Assembly: GCA_030065615.1 (NCBI GenBank)
Contig: JASJDR010000029.1
Coordinates: 1-48,775, forward strand
Reading direction: 5' to 3'
Length of the DNA: 48,775 nucleotides
From: Xenococcus sp. MO_188.B8
Lineage (GTDB): Bacteria > Cyanobacteriota > Cyanobacteriia > Cyanobacteriales > Xenococcaceae
Part shown: positions 18,095 to 27,029 of the stretch, one piece after another
How the letters are laid out: each line of letters starts with the position of its first letter
Position numbering within the stretch: the first letter of the stretch is position 1
Translations under genes and position numbers: made by a program
Notes under the pieces: model-generated
The model's database searches: none
The model's input: only the letters and a program-made list of their open reading frames with translations
Told to the model about the DNA's origin: nothing

Positions 18095-20368
18095 TTACTG
18101 TTCTACTGCATTAACAACCATACCAATAACATTTTGTTCAGTCATTTCCAATAAATTTTGACACTCGTTAGCTTTAGGATTATCCAATACTCCCAACCTT
18201 GCTACTAAAAGAATTCCATCAGCTATTTTGCCAAGATTTAAAGTCTCTAAGTGGTCTATTACAGGGGGAGAATCTATTAAAATTAGATCGTAGTCTTGAG
18301 ATAAATCTTTAATTAATGATTCCATTTTTTGAGAATTGATAATATCTAAAGGATCATCGGTTTTTTTGCCAGATAAAAGTAAATCTAAATTATCAGCAAC
18401 ACGATGACGTAATAGATCCAGCATTTTTCCATCACTTATGATATCTGTTAAGCCTTCATCATGAGTAATTTGCCAAATTTTTTGTTGTGAAGGGTGATGT
18501 AGATTAGCATCAATTACGAGAACTTTCTGCCCTAATTTAGCTAGAGTTCGTGCAAAATTTGCCGTCACTTCAGACTTTCCCTCTTGAGCAGTGGAACTAG
18601 AGATTACAATGGTTTTAGCTGATCTCTTATCACTAATAATTTTAAACCTAGCTTGCAACATAGAAAATGATTTGCTGCTCAACAAAGGGTCAATTATATT
18701 TGGTGAACTCTTTACTATTGTTCCTTCTTCTAAGGAAACAATGGGGGCTGGCTGATTGTTGAGGGGAAAAGTTTGGCAATCATCAAAATTATTAAATAAA
18801 GAGCTAACTCTAGTAAGATCGTTAATAGTGATACTGTTATGAGCTCTAGTAAATTGTTCCATCAATTTTTTTAATGGAGACAAATGACTTATTTTATCAA
18901 AATTAGGAATGGTTCCTAAAATTGGATAATTGAATATTTGCTGAAGTTTTCCAAGATTTTTAACGGACTTATCAGTTATTTCTAAACTAGTCATGGTAAC
19001 GATACTCATGATAGTACCCATCGCAATTCCCAGAGCCATGATAATAATCAACTGACTGTTATCAGAGACAATTTGAGCAGATTCGATAATTCGAGCATTG
19101 TTAAAATTTTGTTGCTCAGCCAATGTAATATTTTCTCGACTTTTTAAAAGATGTCTATAATTAGATTGAGCAGCTTCTAGCTGTAGTTTTAAATCATTGT
19201 ATTCATTCTCTATTTCTGGGATTCTATTAAGTTCTTGCTGATCTCCGTGCTGAATACTCTGCAAATGAGCTATTTTTTTTTCTAATCCTGATATTGTTTG
19301 CTCTAAGCTGGATAAATTACTAATTAATTCCTCCTTGATAGTAGATCTAATACTATTATGCAAATCAGCAATTGTAATTTGCTTACTTGCAGAGCTGGGA
19401 ACTTTTTTAATTTGATTTTCCAGAAAATTCTCTACCGATTCAACTTGCTCGTAAAGACTAATCATATTTGGATTTTCTGCCTGAAAAATGTCCTGTCTTT
19501 GAAGGATTTTATTTTGTAACTCAGATAAATTCTCTAATGCTTCTGGAACATTAGGAGATTGAATAATATTCTGTAATGCGATCGCCTGTTGCGGATTTAG
19601 CCCCAGTTGATTCTGTATCTTTTCTGATTTACTGCGGGCTTCTTGAAGTTGAACTTGAATATTATTAATTTGATTTTCAAGGTTATTATTATTTTTTATT
19701 GTACTTATTGATTCTTCCTCAAAAGAAATTATTTGATATTTTTCTTTGAATTCTTGCAAAGCTTTTTCTCTTTGTGCTACTCTCCTTCTTGCTTTTGGTA
19801 ATTGTTCGTCAACTATTTGCTGAGCCACTATAACAGGTTTACGACTATTTAAAAGATTGCTTGAAAGATAGGTCTTCATTAATTGATTAACGATATTTCT
19901 TGCTTCTTGCTCATTATCACTGATATAAGAAACTTCCAAAACATCTGTTCCGATAACTGGTTCAATATTAAGTTGGCCCACCAATTCTTGGGCAGAAATA
20001 AATGAGCTAATTAAGTCCAATTTTTTAAGATCATCTATTGTTTCTTCTGCAATAGGGATAGATTGAAGCACTTCAATTTCGGTATTGATAGGATTGGCAT
20101 CACGCTCTAAAGCAGCCAAGCTGTTAATATCTTCTCCTATCCCTGTGAGGGCAGAAGTTTGATCTATTTTGAAGAGTAATTTACCTGTAGCTATATATTT
20201 AGGTTTTTGCTGACTTGCAAAAATAGCTGATAAAAAAAAGCTTGCAAGCAAAATAAAAAATCCTACTTTCCAGCGCCTCCTGAAAGCGTACCAAAGATTG
20301 TACAAATCAATCTCAATCTCTGTAGCTGCGGCACTTAAATTCTGATTCATCATCTGAAACTCCTGCAT
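18095..20368 (-). CDS. Wzc-like chain-length regulator with BY-kinase domain
   Basis: Inner-membrane polysaccharide co-polymerase fused to a bacterial tyrosine kinase, 757 residues. A Wzz domain starts near residue 15 with a first membrane helix at about 34-52. A long coiled coil (180-420) fills the periplasmic part, and a second helix sits near 430-455. The kinase domain follows: Walker A SSSTAQEGKSEVTANFA near 585, Walker A' VLVIDANLHHPS, and Walker B YDLILIDSPPV. The C-terminus is VVNAVEQ, with none of the tyrosine cluster that Wzc autophosphorylates. M1 is used here, but M6 or M7 (MMNQNLS) is equally possible. It is the first gene of the minus-strand cluster. Confidence 0.93.
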   Translation of the reverse strand: MQEFQMMNQNLSAAATEIEIDLYNLWYAFRRRWKVGFFILLASFFLSAIFASQQKPKYIATGKLLFKIDQTSALTGIGEDINSLAALERDANPINTEIEVLQSIPIAEETIDDLKKLDLISSFISAQELVGQLNIEPVIGTDVLEVSYISDNEQEARNIVNQLMKTYLSSNLLNSRKPVIVAQQIVDEQLPKARRRVAQREKALQEFKEKYQIISFEEESISTIKNNNNLENQINNIQVQLQEARSKSEKIQNQLGLNPQQAIALQNIIQSPNVPEALENLSELQNKILQRQDIFQAENPNMISLYEQVESVENFLENQIKKVPSSASKQITIADLHNSIRSTIKEELISNLSSLEQTISGLEKKIAHLQSIQHGDQQELNRIPEIENEYNDLKLQLEAAQSNYRHLLKSRENITLAEQQNFNNARIIESAQIVSDNSQLIIIMALGIAMGTIMSIVTMTSLEITDKSVKNLGKLQQIFNYPILGTIPNFDKISHLSPLKKLMEQFTRAHNSITINDLTRVSSLFNNFDDCQTFPLNNQPAPIVSLEEGTIVKSSPNIIDPLLSSKSFSMLQARFKIISDKRSAKTIVISSSTAQEGKSEVTANFARTLAKLGQKVLVIDANLHHPSQQKIWQITHDEGLTDIISDGKMLDLLRHRVADNLDLLLSGKKTDDPLDIINSQKMESLIKDLSQDYDLILIDSPPVIDHLETLNLGKIADGILLVARLGVLDNPKANECQNLLEMTEQNVIGMVVNAVEQ

Positions 20369-20604
20369 AACTAATGTTCGTGGGATAACAAAAATTGTAG
20401 TTCTCTTAGAGAAACAAGCATAAATCTATTAGTTTTATTTAGGCTGGCAAGCTTGGATAAATTTAAAAAATGGCATAAATGGTAGTTCTACTACTGTTGT
20501 CTTTCTGGAAATATTATTTTTTTAATAAGTCTCAAGAGTCATTTAGATATGCGCTTCCTATGATTTTGCCAAAGCCGACCAAAGTAGTTATTGGCTTTTT
20601 GAGA

Positions 20605-20840
20605 TTAAAAGCTAAATAGCCAATCTAGGCGAGAGGATTTATAAGGGTGAATTTGGAGTGCCATTCCTTCATCGCCATCTCCATATCCAGGTAAAAGACC
20701 TCCTATGTCAATTAGGTGAGGAATAACTTCTAGCATTCTTCGCAGTAAATCTTTGTTATTGGAGATCGACTCCTTAGCAATACTTCAGTTAGGGACATTG
20801 CTTTTAAGCGCATAAAATACCATTTAAGATTTTTAGCCAT
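20605..20840 (-). pseudogene. Relic of a heparinase II/III-like polysaccharide lyase
   Basis: From the ATG at 20840 the frame reads KNLKWYFMRLKAMSLTEVLL, the typical N-terminal segment of heparinase II/III-family proteins in polysaccharide clusters. After a stop and frame change it continues MLEVIPHLIDIGGLLPGYGD and GDEGMALQIHPY, which resembles the catalytic-domain region of the same family. Everything between and after is deleted, leaving 236 bp of a gene that is normally about 1.9 kb. It sits directly upstream of the tyrosine-kinase gene and is probably a lost member of this locus. Confidence 0.65.
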
Positions 20841-21248
20841 AATTCACACATAAAGTCTTAATTTATCTTTATTTTCTGCAAAAAACTTTCTATTCGTTAG
20901 ATGAATAAACAAATGTATTAAACAATAATTATGAGTATGTAGTAGTAAATGTATTAAATGGGAAAGTAATAAATGTCCGAAATATATAAGACAATTTCCT
21001 GTAATAATCTACTACACAATATAAGGCTCAATACCGTACTTCCAGCAATTGCATACATAATTTAATTCAAAGAAAAAAATACTTATAGCAATTACCTAAA
21101 GTATAAACACCTAATTTTTATCAAGTATTCTACATAAATGTATTTGTAAATTGCAATATTAGGATTAAAAACTTAAAAATCTTTTAATATTTGAAATTGT
21201 TTAATTTCATCCAAGAAAAATTCCTGAAAGCGATATTAAGAGTGTACG

Positions 21249-21262
21249 TAAGTATATACTTA
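21249..21262. promoter_or_regulatory. Palindrome TAAGTATATACTTA, candidate operator
   Basis: A perfect 14-bp palindrome that differs from the palindrome at 21668-21681 only at the two symmetric positions (A/T instead of C/G), giving the shared form TANGTATATACNTA. Both lie upstream of the priming sugar transferase. A dimeric regulator site is plausible, but no regulator gene is nearby. Confidence 0.4.
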
Positions 21263-21667
21263 GTTAATATTCCTTTAATGATTACATTCGTATTTAGTGT
21301 TTATTCTTCAAAACACTTCTATAATACAAGCTTTGCTTAACTTCTGTTATGTAAGGATTGCATGGATTTCGTCAATTTAAGTAAAGCCAGAGTATTAAGC
21401 ATACTACCAAAAAAATACTAAAATATTATGCAAATTTGATATGTAAAAAATTTTTATACAAATCATAAAAATCATACAAAATTATTATCAATAATATTCG
21501 ATAAAAACACTTATTTATTTAGTAATCAAGAAAATTCTTGCTGGACAATATAGATAAATATTGCTAAAGAATATAAAAAAGTCTATCAACTTGAAAATTT
21601 TATATTTACTTAATTTTAATTTTGATTGATTTTTTGTATTAATGATATTGTCGAAGTAAATCTAGAT

Positions 21668-21681
21668 TACGTATATACGTA
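21668..21681. promoter_or_regulatory. Palindrome TACGTATATACGTA, candidate operator
   Basis: A perfect 14-bp palindrome about 235 bp upstream of the priming sugar transferase and of the same form as the one at 21249. A shorter related palindrome, ACGTATACGT, lies at 17786-17795 upstream of the flippase gene. Confidence 0.4.
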
Positions 21682-21878
21682 CGTAAATAAAAACTGAATT
21701 AAATCTAATCTTTAAACATTCTAATTCTAGATTTTATAGCAATTTTGATATTCTTTTTCATGAGATTCTAGAATACTGATAGCGATTTTTTTTGACTAAG
21801 CTAAACGTTTTTTCAGATTCTTTAAAAGGGAATTCTGAATAAAAGCATATTAGAAGTGCTTAGTTATGTAGGTGTGAA

Positions 21879-21911
21879 AGAGGAGTGAATCTAACGATAG
21901 AGGAGTGAATC
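21879..21911 (+). promoter_or_regulatory. Duplicated ribosome-binding segment before the priming transferase
   Basis: The 13-mer AGAGGAGTGAATC occurs at 21879-21891 and again at 21899-21911, offset by 20 bp. The second copy places AGGAG about 10 bp before the ATG at 21916 and decides that start. The first copy is followed by no start codon at a useful distance. Confidence 0.7.
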
Positions 21912-21915
21912 AAAA

Positions 21916-22569
21916 ATGGTAACAAAAAGCCAAAAGATTTCTTATATTTTTCGTAAGACAAGGGGATTGGACTATTTCTCAAAACGTATATCTGACTATA
22001 TAGTTGCAGGGTTGCTTTTGAGTATTTTGTGGCCTATATTTATCTCAGTAGCATTCGCAATAAAGTTGGACTCTCCAGGTAATGTTTTTTTTAGACAAAC
22101 ACGTATTGGGTTGAATGGTAAGCATTTCAAGATCTGGAAATTCCGCACTATGGTACAAAATAGTGAGCATTTACAAAAGGATCTAGAGGCTCACAACGAA
22201 ATCAAAGGAGGAATAATTTTCAAAATAAAAAATGATCCTCGGATGACAAGAATTGGTAAGTTTCTGAGACGTTTTAGCCTCGATGAAATCCCGCAATTAT
22301 TTAATGTTCTCCTTGGGGATATGAGCATAATAGGTCCTCGACCATTGCCATTGAGAGATATTGAAAAAATGGATTCTGCTTTACAAATCCGCCATAAAGT
22401 ACTTCCAGGAATTACTGGTCTGGCTCAGGTAAATGGACGTTCTCAATGTAGCTCGGAAGAATTTTTCTACTGGGATAAGCTATATATCCAAAGATGGTCT
22501 CTTTGGTTGGACTTGAAAATTATGCTTAAGACTATACCAGTAGTAATTGCCAAAAAAGGAGCTTGTTAG
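21916..22569 (+). CDS. Bacterial sugar transferase (polyprenyl glycosylphosphotransferase)
   Basis: Priming enzyme that transfers a sugar-1-phosphate to undecaprenyl phosphate, starting lipid-linked repeat-unit synthesis. At 217 residues it has the short form: one N-terminal membrane segment (near 28-50) and the catalytic domain, without the extra helices of WbaP. Motifs: GNVFFRQTRIGLNGKHFKIW, KFRTM, LRRFSLDEIPQLFNVL, GDMSIIGPRPLP and PGITGLAQVNGRS. The end is basic and short (IAKKGAC). It opens the plus-strand half of the polysaccharide locus; a 180-bp gap separates it from the next glycosyltransferase. Confidence 0.93.
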   Translation: MVTKSQKISYIFRKTRGLDYFSKRISDYIVAGLLLSILWPIFISVAFAIKLDSPGNVFFRQTRIGLNGKHFKIWKFRTMVQNSEHLQKDLEAHNEIKGGIIFKIKNDPRMTRIGKFLRRFSLDEIPQLFNVLLGDMSIIGPRPLPLRDIEKMDSALQIRHKVLPGITGLAQVNGRSQCSSEEFFYWDKLYIQRWSLWLDLKIMLKTIPVVIAKKGAC

Positions 22570-22749
22570 AAATCAATCTTTAATAGCAACTGTAGTGGTG
22601 TGCAATCTGGTTCAGTGGAGATCCCCAGAAACTTTACCAATAAATCTATACAGATGCTTATAGTGCAACTATCGTAGTACAACTATCAAGTAATAGATTA
22701 ACCAAATTTTTGGGACTCAAACCAAATCAGAATTTAGGAGTAAAAAATT

Positions 22750-23985
22750 ATGCTCAAACCGACAAGGGTCCTCATTATAGTTGAGAATCTTCCTTCGCCT
22801 TTTGATCGTCGTGTCTGGATGGAAGCAACGACTCTAACAAAGGAAGGATTTGAAGTTTCAATTATCTGTCCTCAGGGTAAAGGCTATGAGAAAAGGTATG
22901 AAGTGATCGATAGTATTCATATATATCGTCACCCGATGCCACCAGAAATTAGTTCAGTAGTGGGCTATCTAACGGAGTATGCAGCAGCAGTATTTTGGGA
23001 GTTTTATTTAGCTCATCGCGTATGGTGGGAACGAGGCTTTGATATTATCCATATTTGCAATCCTCCTGATTTACTATTCCTAACAGCAGGATGGTTCAAA
23101 CTGATTAAGGGTGCCAAGGTAATCTTCGATCACCATGACATTAATCCAGAAATGTATGAAGCCAAGTATGGACGCAGAGATATTTTTTATTACGGACTAC
23201 GTTTAGTAGAACGTTTAACTTTTGCTTTAGCTGATACAGTTATTGCGACCAATGAGTCTTATCGTGAGATAGCACTAACTCGTGGTCGCAAAAAGCCAGA
23301 AGATGTTTTTGTAGTTCGCAGTGGTCCAGATTTATCTCGATTCCAACCAGTACCAGTTAACGAAGCCTACAAGCGCAATAAGGAATACCTAGTAGGTTAT
23401 GTAGGTGTTATGGGAGAGCCAGAGGGTATAGACTATCTCCTCGAATCAATACGCCATATTGTTTATGACCAAAATCGCCAGGACATTCACTTTATGTTGA
23501 TCGGTAGTGGTCCAATGTTCACACAACTGCAAAATCTAGCAGTTCAGCTAGGTATTGAGGAGTTTGTCGAATTTACAGGGCGAGTTTCTGATGAAGAACT
23601 ATTAGCACGACTTTCAAGTTGTGACATCTGTGTCAATCCTGACAAGAAAATGCCCTATAACGATAAATCCACTATGAACAAGATTATGGAATATATGGCT
23701 ATAGGCAAACCTATTGTCCAATTCGATCTTATGGAAGGAAGACGTTCGGCAGGAGAAGCATCTGTCTATGCTAAGGGCAATGATGCTATTGATTTTGCTG
23801 ACAAAATTCTTGAGCTATTAGCCGACCCTGAACAGAGGGAACAGATGGGAGCGATTGGTTTGCGTCGCATGGAAGAGAAACTTGAGTGGCGTTATCAAAT
23901 TCCTACTCTTTTACAGGCTTATGGGGTGAAAAACTGGTCGAAAATAATTACCGAAAAGACGAGTACTCAATTAAATGTCTTCTAA
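22750..23985 (+). CDS. Glycosyltransferase family 4 protein
   Basis: GT-B glycosyltransferase of 411 residues. The N-terminal domain begins VLIIVENLPSPFDRRVWMEA and includes DIIHICNPPDLLFL and KVIFDHHDINPEMY, patterns of GT4 enzymes near Wzx/Wzy loci. The C-terminal domain has LVGYVGVMGEPEGIDYLLES and DICVNPDKKMPYNDKSTMNK, followed by IMEYMAIGKPIVQFD in the usual E-x7-E region. No membrane helix is apparent. It lies 44 bp upstream of the dehydrogenase gene and probably shares its transcript. An AGGAG-like sequence precedes the ATG. Confidence 0.92.
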   Translation: MLKPTRVLIIVENLPSPFDRRVWMEATTLTKEGFEVSIICPQGKGYEKRYEVIDSIHIYRHPMPPEISSVVGYLTEYAAAVFWEFYLAHRVWWERGFDIIHICNPPDLLFLTAGWFKLIKGAKVIFDHHDINPEMYEAKYGRRDIFYYGLRLVERLTFALADTVIATNESYREIALTRGRKKPEDVFVVRSGPDLSRFQPVPVNEAYKRNKEYLVGYVGVMGEPEGIDYLLESIRHIVYDQNRQDIHFMLIGSGPMFTQLQNLAVQLGIEEFVEFTGRVSDEELLARLSSCDICVNPDKKMPYNDKSTMNKIMEYMAIGKPIVQFDLMEGRRSAGEASVYAKGNDAIDFADKILELLADPEQREQMGAIGLRRMEEKLEWRYQIPTLLQAYGVKNWSKIITEKTSTQLNVF

Positions 23986-24029
23986 ATATCTTCCGTTAAA
24001 ACTTTTTTAGTTTATAAGAATAATAAGCA

Positions 24030-25331
24030 ATGAAAATAAGTATTTTTGGAATGGGTTATGTTGGTGTAGTAACAGCAGCTTGCTTGGCAAGAGATGGTCA
24101 TCAAGTTGTTGGAGTGGACATCAGTCCAGATAAGGTTGCTTTAATTAATCGAGGTGAATCGCCAATTATAGAACCAGGTTTAGGCGATTTGTTAAAGGAA
24201 GCTGTTCAATCTGGTAATATTCGAGCAACAGTGGATGCCGAAACTGCAGTAGTAACAACGGAAATCTCCTTAATTAGTGTCGGGACTCCACCTATAGCAC
24301 AGGGAGAGCCAGATCTAAGTTATGTAATAGATGTTTGTAAAGACATCGCATTATCCGTCAAACAAAAGGGTACATCTCACGTAGTTATGTTACGTAGCAC
24401 TGTCCCTCCAGGTACTCTTGAATATTGCCAAAATCTGATGGAACAAGTTGCAGGAAAAGATTTAATTAGTACTGCTTTTAATCCAGAATTTTTAAGGGAA
24501 AGTTCGGCAATTAAAGACCATGACTGTCCTCCATATACCATCATTGGTACTGAATCTTCTGTAGCAGAACAAGCTGTGCGCCAGCTATATGACAAGGTAA
24601 AAGCACCAGTTCTTGTCGTGAAACCAAAAGTAGCAGAAATGGTTAAATATGTTGCTAATACCTGGCATGCCACTAAAGTAAGTTTTGCCAACGAAATAGG
24701 CAGGATTTCTAAGGCTTTTGGTGTTGATGGAAGAGAAGTAATGAATGTGATTGTGCAAGACGAAAAACTAAACATCTCACCTGTCTATATGCGTCCTGGT
24801 TTTGCTTATGGAGGCTCTTGTTTACCCAAGGATCTAGGTTCTCTACTTTATTATGCTCGCCGCAATAATGTTTTTGCCCCACTGCTTAATGCAGTTCCAG
24901 TCACTAATGATCTACAAATCAATCTTGCCGTAGAACAAATTTTAAGTTCTCAAGTTAAAAATATTGCGATTTTCGGTTTAGCATTTAAGTCGAATACTGA
25001 TGATTTAAGAGAAAGTCCTGCAGTATCACTGGTTAAAAGATTACTAGGTGAAGGTTTTCAAGTAAAAATTTATGACCCAGCAGTTTACAAATCTCATTTG
25101 ATGGGTACTAACTTGAATTATATTCAGCAGAACATACCTCATTTTCAAAACTTGTTGGTAGCTACTCCTAAAGAAGCTTTAGAAGGGGTTGATTTAGCTG
25201 TTACTACTCACAATACATCGGAAATTCGTCAAGCAATTGAGCAAGCTTCTCACAAAATCAAAATTCTTGATTTAGTTGGTGTTTTCATTGAAAAACCAAA
25301 GCATCGGGAGTATGAAAGCTTAGCCTGGTAA
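24030..25331 (+). CDS. UDP-glucose/GDP-mannose 6-dehydrogenase family enzyme
   Basis: NAD-dependent sugar-nucleotide dehydrogenase that oxidises the C6 alcohol to a carboxylate, supplying an activated uronic acid. Features: N-terminal Rossmann motif IFGMGYVGVVTAACLA (residues 5-20), STVPPGTLEY, EFLRESSAIKD, and the catalytic-cysteine motif FAYGGSCLPKDLG with Cys264. The C-terminal domain has FKSNTDDLRESPAVSLVKRL. The central stretch (VSFANEIGRISK, GVDGREVMNVIVQDEKLNIS) resembles AlgD, so GDP-mannose is a good candidate substrate; UDP-glucose or UDP-HexNAc is not excluded. Acidic sugars agree with an anionic exopolysaccharide. Confidence 0.93.
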   Translation: MKISIFGMGYVGVVTAACLARDGHQVVGVDISPDKVALINRGESPIIEPGLGDLLKEAVQSGNIRATVDAETAVVTTEISLISVGTPPIAQGEPDLSYVIDVCKDIALSVKQKGTSHVVMLRSTVPPGTLEYCQNLMEQVAGKDLISTAFNPEFLRESSAIKDHDCPPYTIIGTESSVAEQAVRQLYDKVKAPVLVVKPKVAEMVKYVANTWHATKVSFANEIGRISKAFGVDGREVMNVIVQDEKLNISPVYMRPGFAYGGSCLPKDLGSLLYYARRNNVFAPLLNAVPVTNDLQINLAVEQILSSQVKNIAIFGLAFKSNTDDLRESPAVSLVKRLLGEGFQVKIYDPAVYKSHLMGTNLNYIQQNIPHFQNLLVATPKEALEGVDLAVTTHNTSEIRQAIEQASHKIKILDLVGVFIEKPKHREYESLAW

Positions 25332-25466
25332 CATCATGCAGATGCTTAAATTTAAGTATCAAACAATATCCGGCTCTACCGAACTTACAATGGAGAATAT
25401 CGCTATGATGTAGATCTACAAACGGCTTGAGCAAGAACTATACATAACCAAACTAATAAAAACTCA

Positions 25467-25487
25467 AAGCTTTGCTGTGCAAAGCTT
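25467..25487 (+). terminator. Hairpin downstream of the dehydrogenase
   Basis: AAGCTTTGC pairs perfectly with GCAAAGCTT around a TGT loop, about 135 bp after the dehydrogenase stop and before the next cassette. No T-tract follows, so it may stop or pause transcription only weakly. It suggests the following cassette is a separate unit. Confidence 0.5.
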
Positions 25488-25619
25488 CCAAGCCCTAGTT
25501 TCTATCAGTTTAACATCGCAGGTTCGTAGAGCCCAATATCCTAATTGTTTAATAATCATACGAACTGCTGGAACTAGAAGAAAATTTTAAAAATGTTCAT
25601 TTATTGAGGTTTTTAGCTT

Positions 25620-27029
25620 ATGACATTATTTTTAAATCTTAAAGGTTACGCCCAAAAAATTTTACGTCGAGGGTCTTTGTTTTATAACATACTTCAAGAA
25701 CTAAAAAATAATGAACAACTTTCGTATGAACAACTAATTAATTACCAAAACCAAAAATTACGCTTGACAGTAAAAAAAGCATATCAAACTGTTCCCTATT
25801 ATAGACAATTATTCGATGAATTAAAATTAACCCCAGAAGCCATTAAAACAATCGATGATCTGCAATTACTACCTATTATGAGTAAATCAGATATTCGAGG
25901 TAAAGAGAAGCAGTTTGTCTCAAATGCTGTTCCCTGGAAATACAAAACAACTACCAGTGGGACAACAGGTACACCCGTTAATTTATTTCGGGATTACTAT
26001 AACATCAACTTTGAACATGCTACTTTTTGGCGACGAAGATCCTGGGGAAAATGTTCATTGGATGATCCAATGGTTATTCTCAAGGGAGATATCATAATTC
26101 CTGCTAATGCTACAAAACCTCCATTTTGGAAGTACGTTTCTTCTGATAATATGTTACTGATGTCTTCTTATCATTTATCAGATCGATTTATTCCTTACTA
26201 TTTAGATAAGCTTCGTAATTTCAATTCATCTATTATTGAAGGCTTTCCCTCTAATATATATAGATTGGCACGCTATATGCAGCTTCATCAAGAATTGCCA
26301 CTTAATTTTAAGGCAGTATTTACTTCGTCTGAAACATTACTACCTCATCAGTGTCAAGTTATTGAAGAATATTTGGGGCAAATTTTTGATTATTACGGTC
26401 AATCAGAACGTGTTGCTCATTTTTCTCATTGTGAACATGGGAATAACCATTATGTAATGGACTATAGTATAGTCGAGTTTTTACCTACAAAATCTAGCGG
26501 CTTGTATAAAATAGTGGGAACGACTCTGCATAATGCAGCAATGCCTTTAATCAGATATGATACCAAAGATTTTGTTCGAATTAGTCATCGCTCTTGTCCT
26601 TGCGGGCGTGCTTTTCCTGTGGTTGATCTTATTGAAGGTCGCCAAGAAGACTATATAGCTACTCCCTGCGGGAAATTCGTCGGAGGAATCGGGATAGTTT
26701 TTACGAATGTACCTAATCTTATAGAAGGTCAAATCATACAAGAAGAAATAGATTCCCTGCGTGTTCTCATTGTCACGACAGAAAATTTCACTGATGATGA
26801 TCGGAATGTTTTGTTGAAGAATATACGGGAGCGGTTGGGAGCCAATATGGAGATTATTATTCAAAAAACGGCAGCTATTCCCCGTACCAAAAGAGGAAAA
26901 TTTAAGTTGACTTTATCTAAACTAAATTCTAAGTACGGAGCACAACGTGAACTTTATTCAGAATTAAGTATTCAAGAGAATAATAATCACTATGGAAACT
27001 CAACAGCTCAATTTACTGGTTCCAGATGA
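25620..27029 (+). CDS. PaaK/CapK-like adenylate-forming enzyme
   Basis: Member of the phenylacetate-CoA ligase/CapK branch of ANL enzymes, 469 residues, expected to activate a carboxylic acid as its acyl-adenylate. Motifs: TTTSGTTGTPVN (110-121), the phosphate loop; DYYGQSER (257-264), the A5 motif; RYDTKDF (312-318), the A7 motif; EGRQEDYI (339-346), the A8 motif; and PRTKRGKF (421-428), holding the C-terminal lysine region. His/Cys pairs (FSHCEHG near 268-274 and HRSCPCGR near 323-330) match the zinc-binding ligands of this family. No carrier-protein or thioesterase gene is seen nearby. The next gene starts 38 bp inside its 3' end, showing tight coupling. The substrate is unknown. Confidence 0.87.
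   Translation: MTLFLNLKGYAQKILRRGSLFYNILQELKNNEQLSYEQLINYQNQKLRLTVKKAYQTVPYYRQLFDELKLTPEAIKTIDDLQLLPIMSKSDIRGKEKQFVSNAVPWKYKTTTSGTTGTPVNLFRDYYNINFEHATFWRRRSWGKCSLDDPMVILKGDIIIPANATKPPFWKYVSSDNMLLMSSYHLSDRFIPYYLDKLRNFNSSIIEGFPSNIYRLARYMQLHQELPLNFKAVFTSSETLLPHQCQVIEEYLGQIFDYYGQSERVAHFSHCEHGNNHYVMDYSIVEFLPTKSSGLYKIVGTTLHNAAMPLIRYDTKDFVRISHRSCPCGRAFPVVDLIEGRQEDYIATPCGKFVGGIGIVFTNVPNLIEGQIIQEEIDSLRVLIVTTENFTDDDRNVLLKNIRERLGANMEIIIQKTAAIPRTKRGKFKLTLSKLNSKYGAQRELYSELSIQENNNHYGNSTAQFTGSR

Larger units (their letters stand above)
20841..21915. other. Long AT-rich divergent regulatory region of the polysaccharide locus
   Basis: About 1.07 kb without a plausible gene, very AT-rich, between the minus-strand export cluster and the plus-strand priming glycosyltransferase. 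It holds two matching 14-bp palindromes (separate entries) and a duplicated ribosome-binding segment at its right end. Promoters for both directions are expected here; many A/T-rich hexamers fit a -10 box, so none is singled out. Confidence 0.6.
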
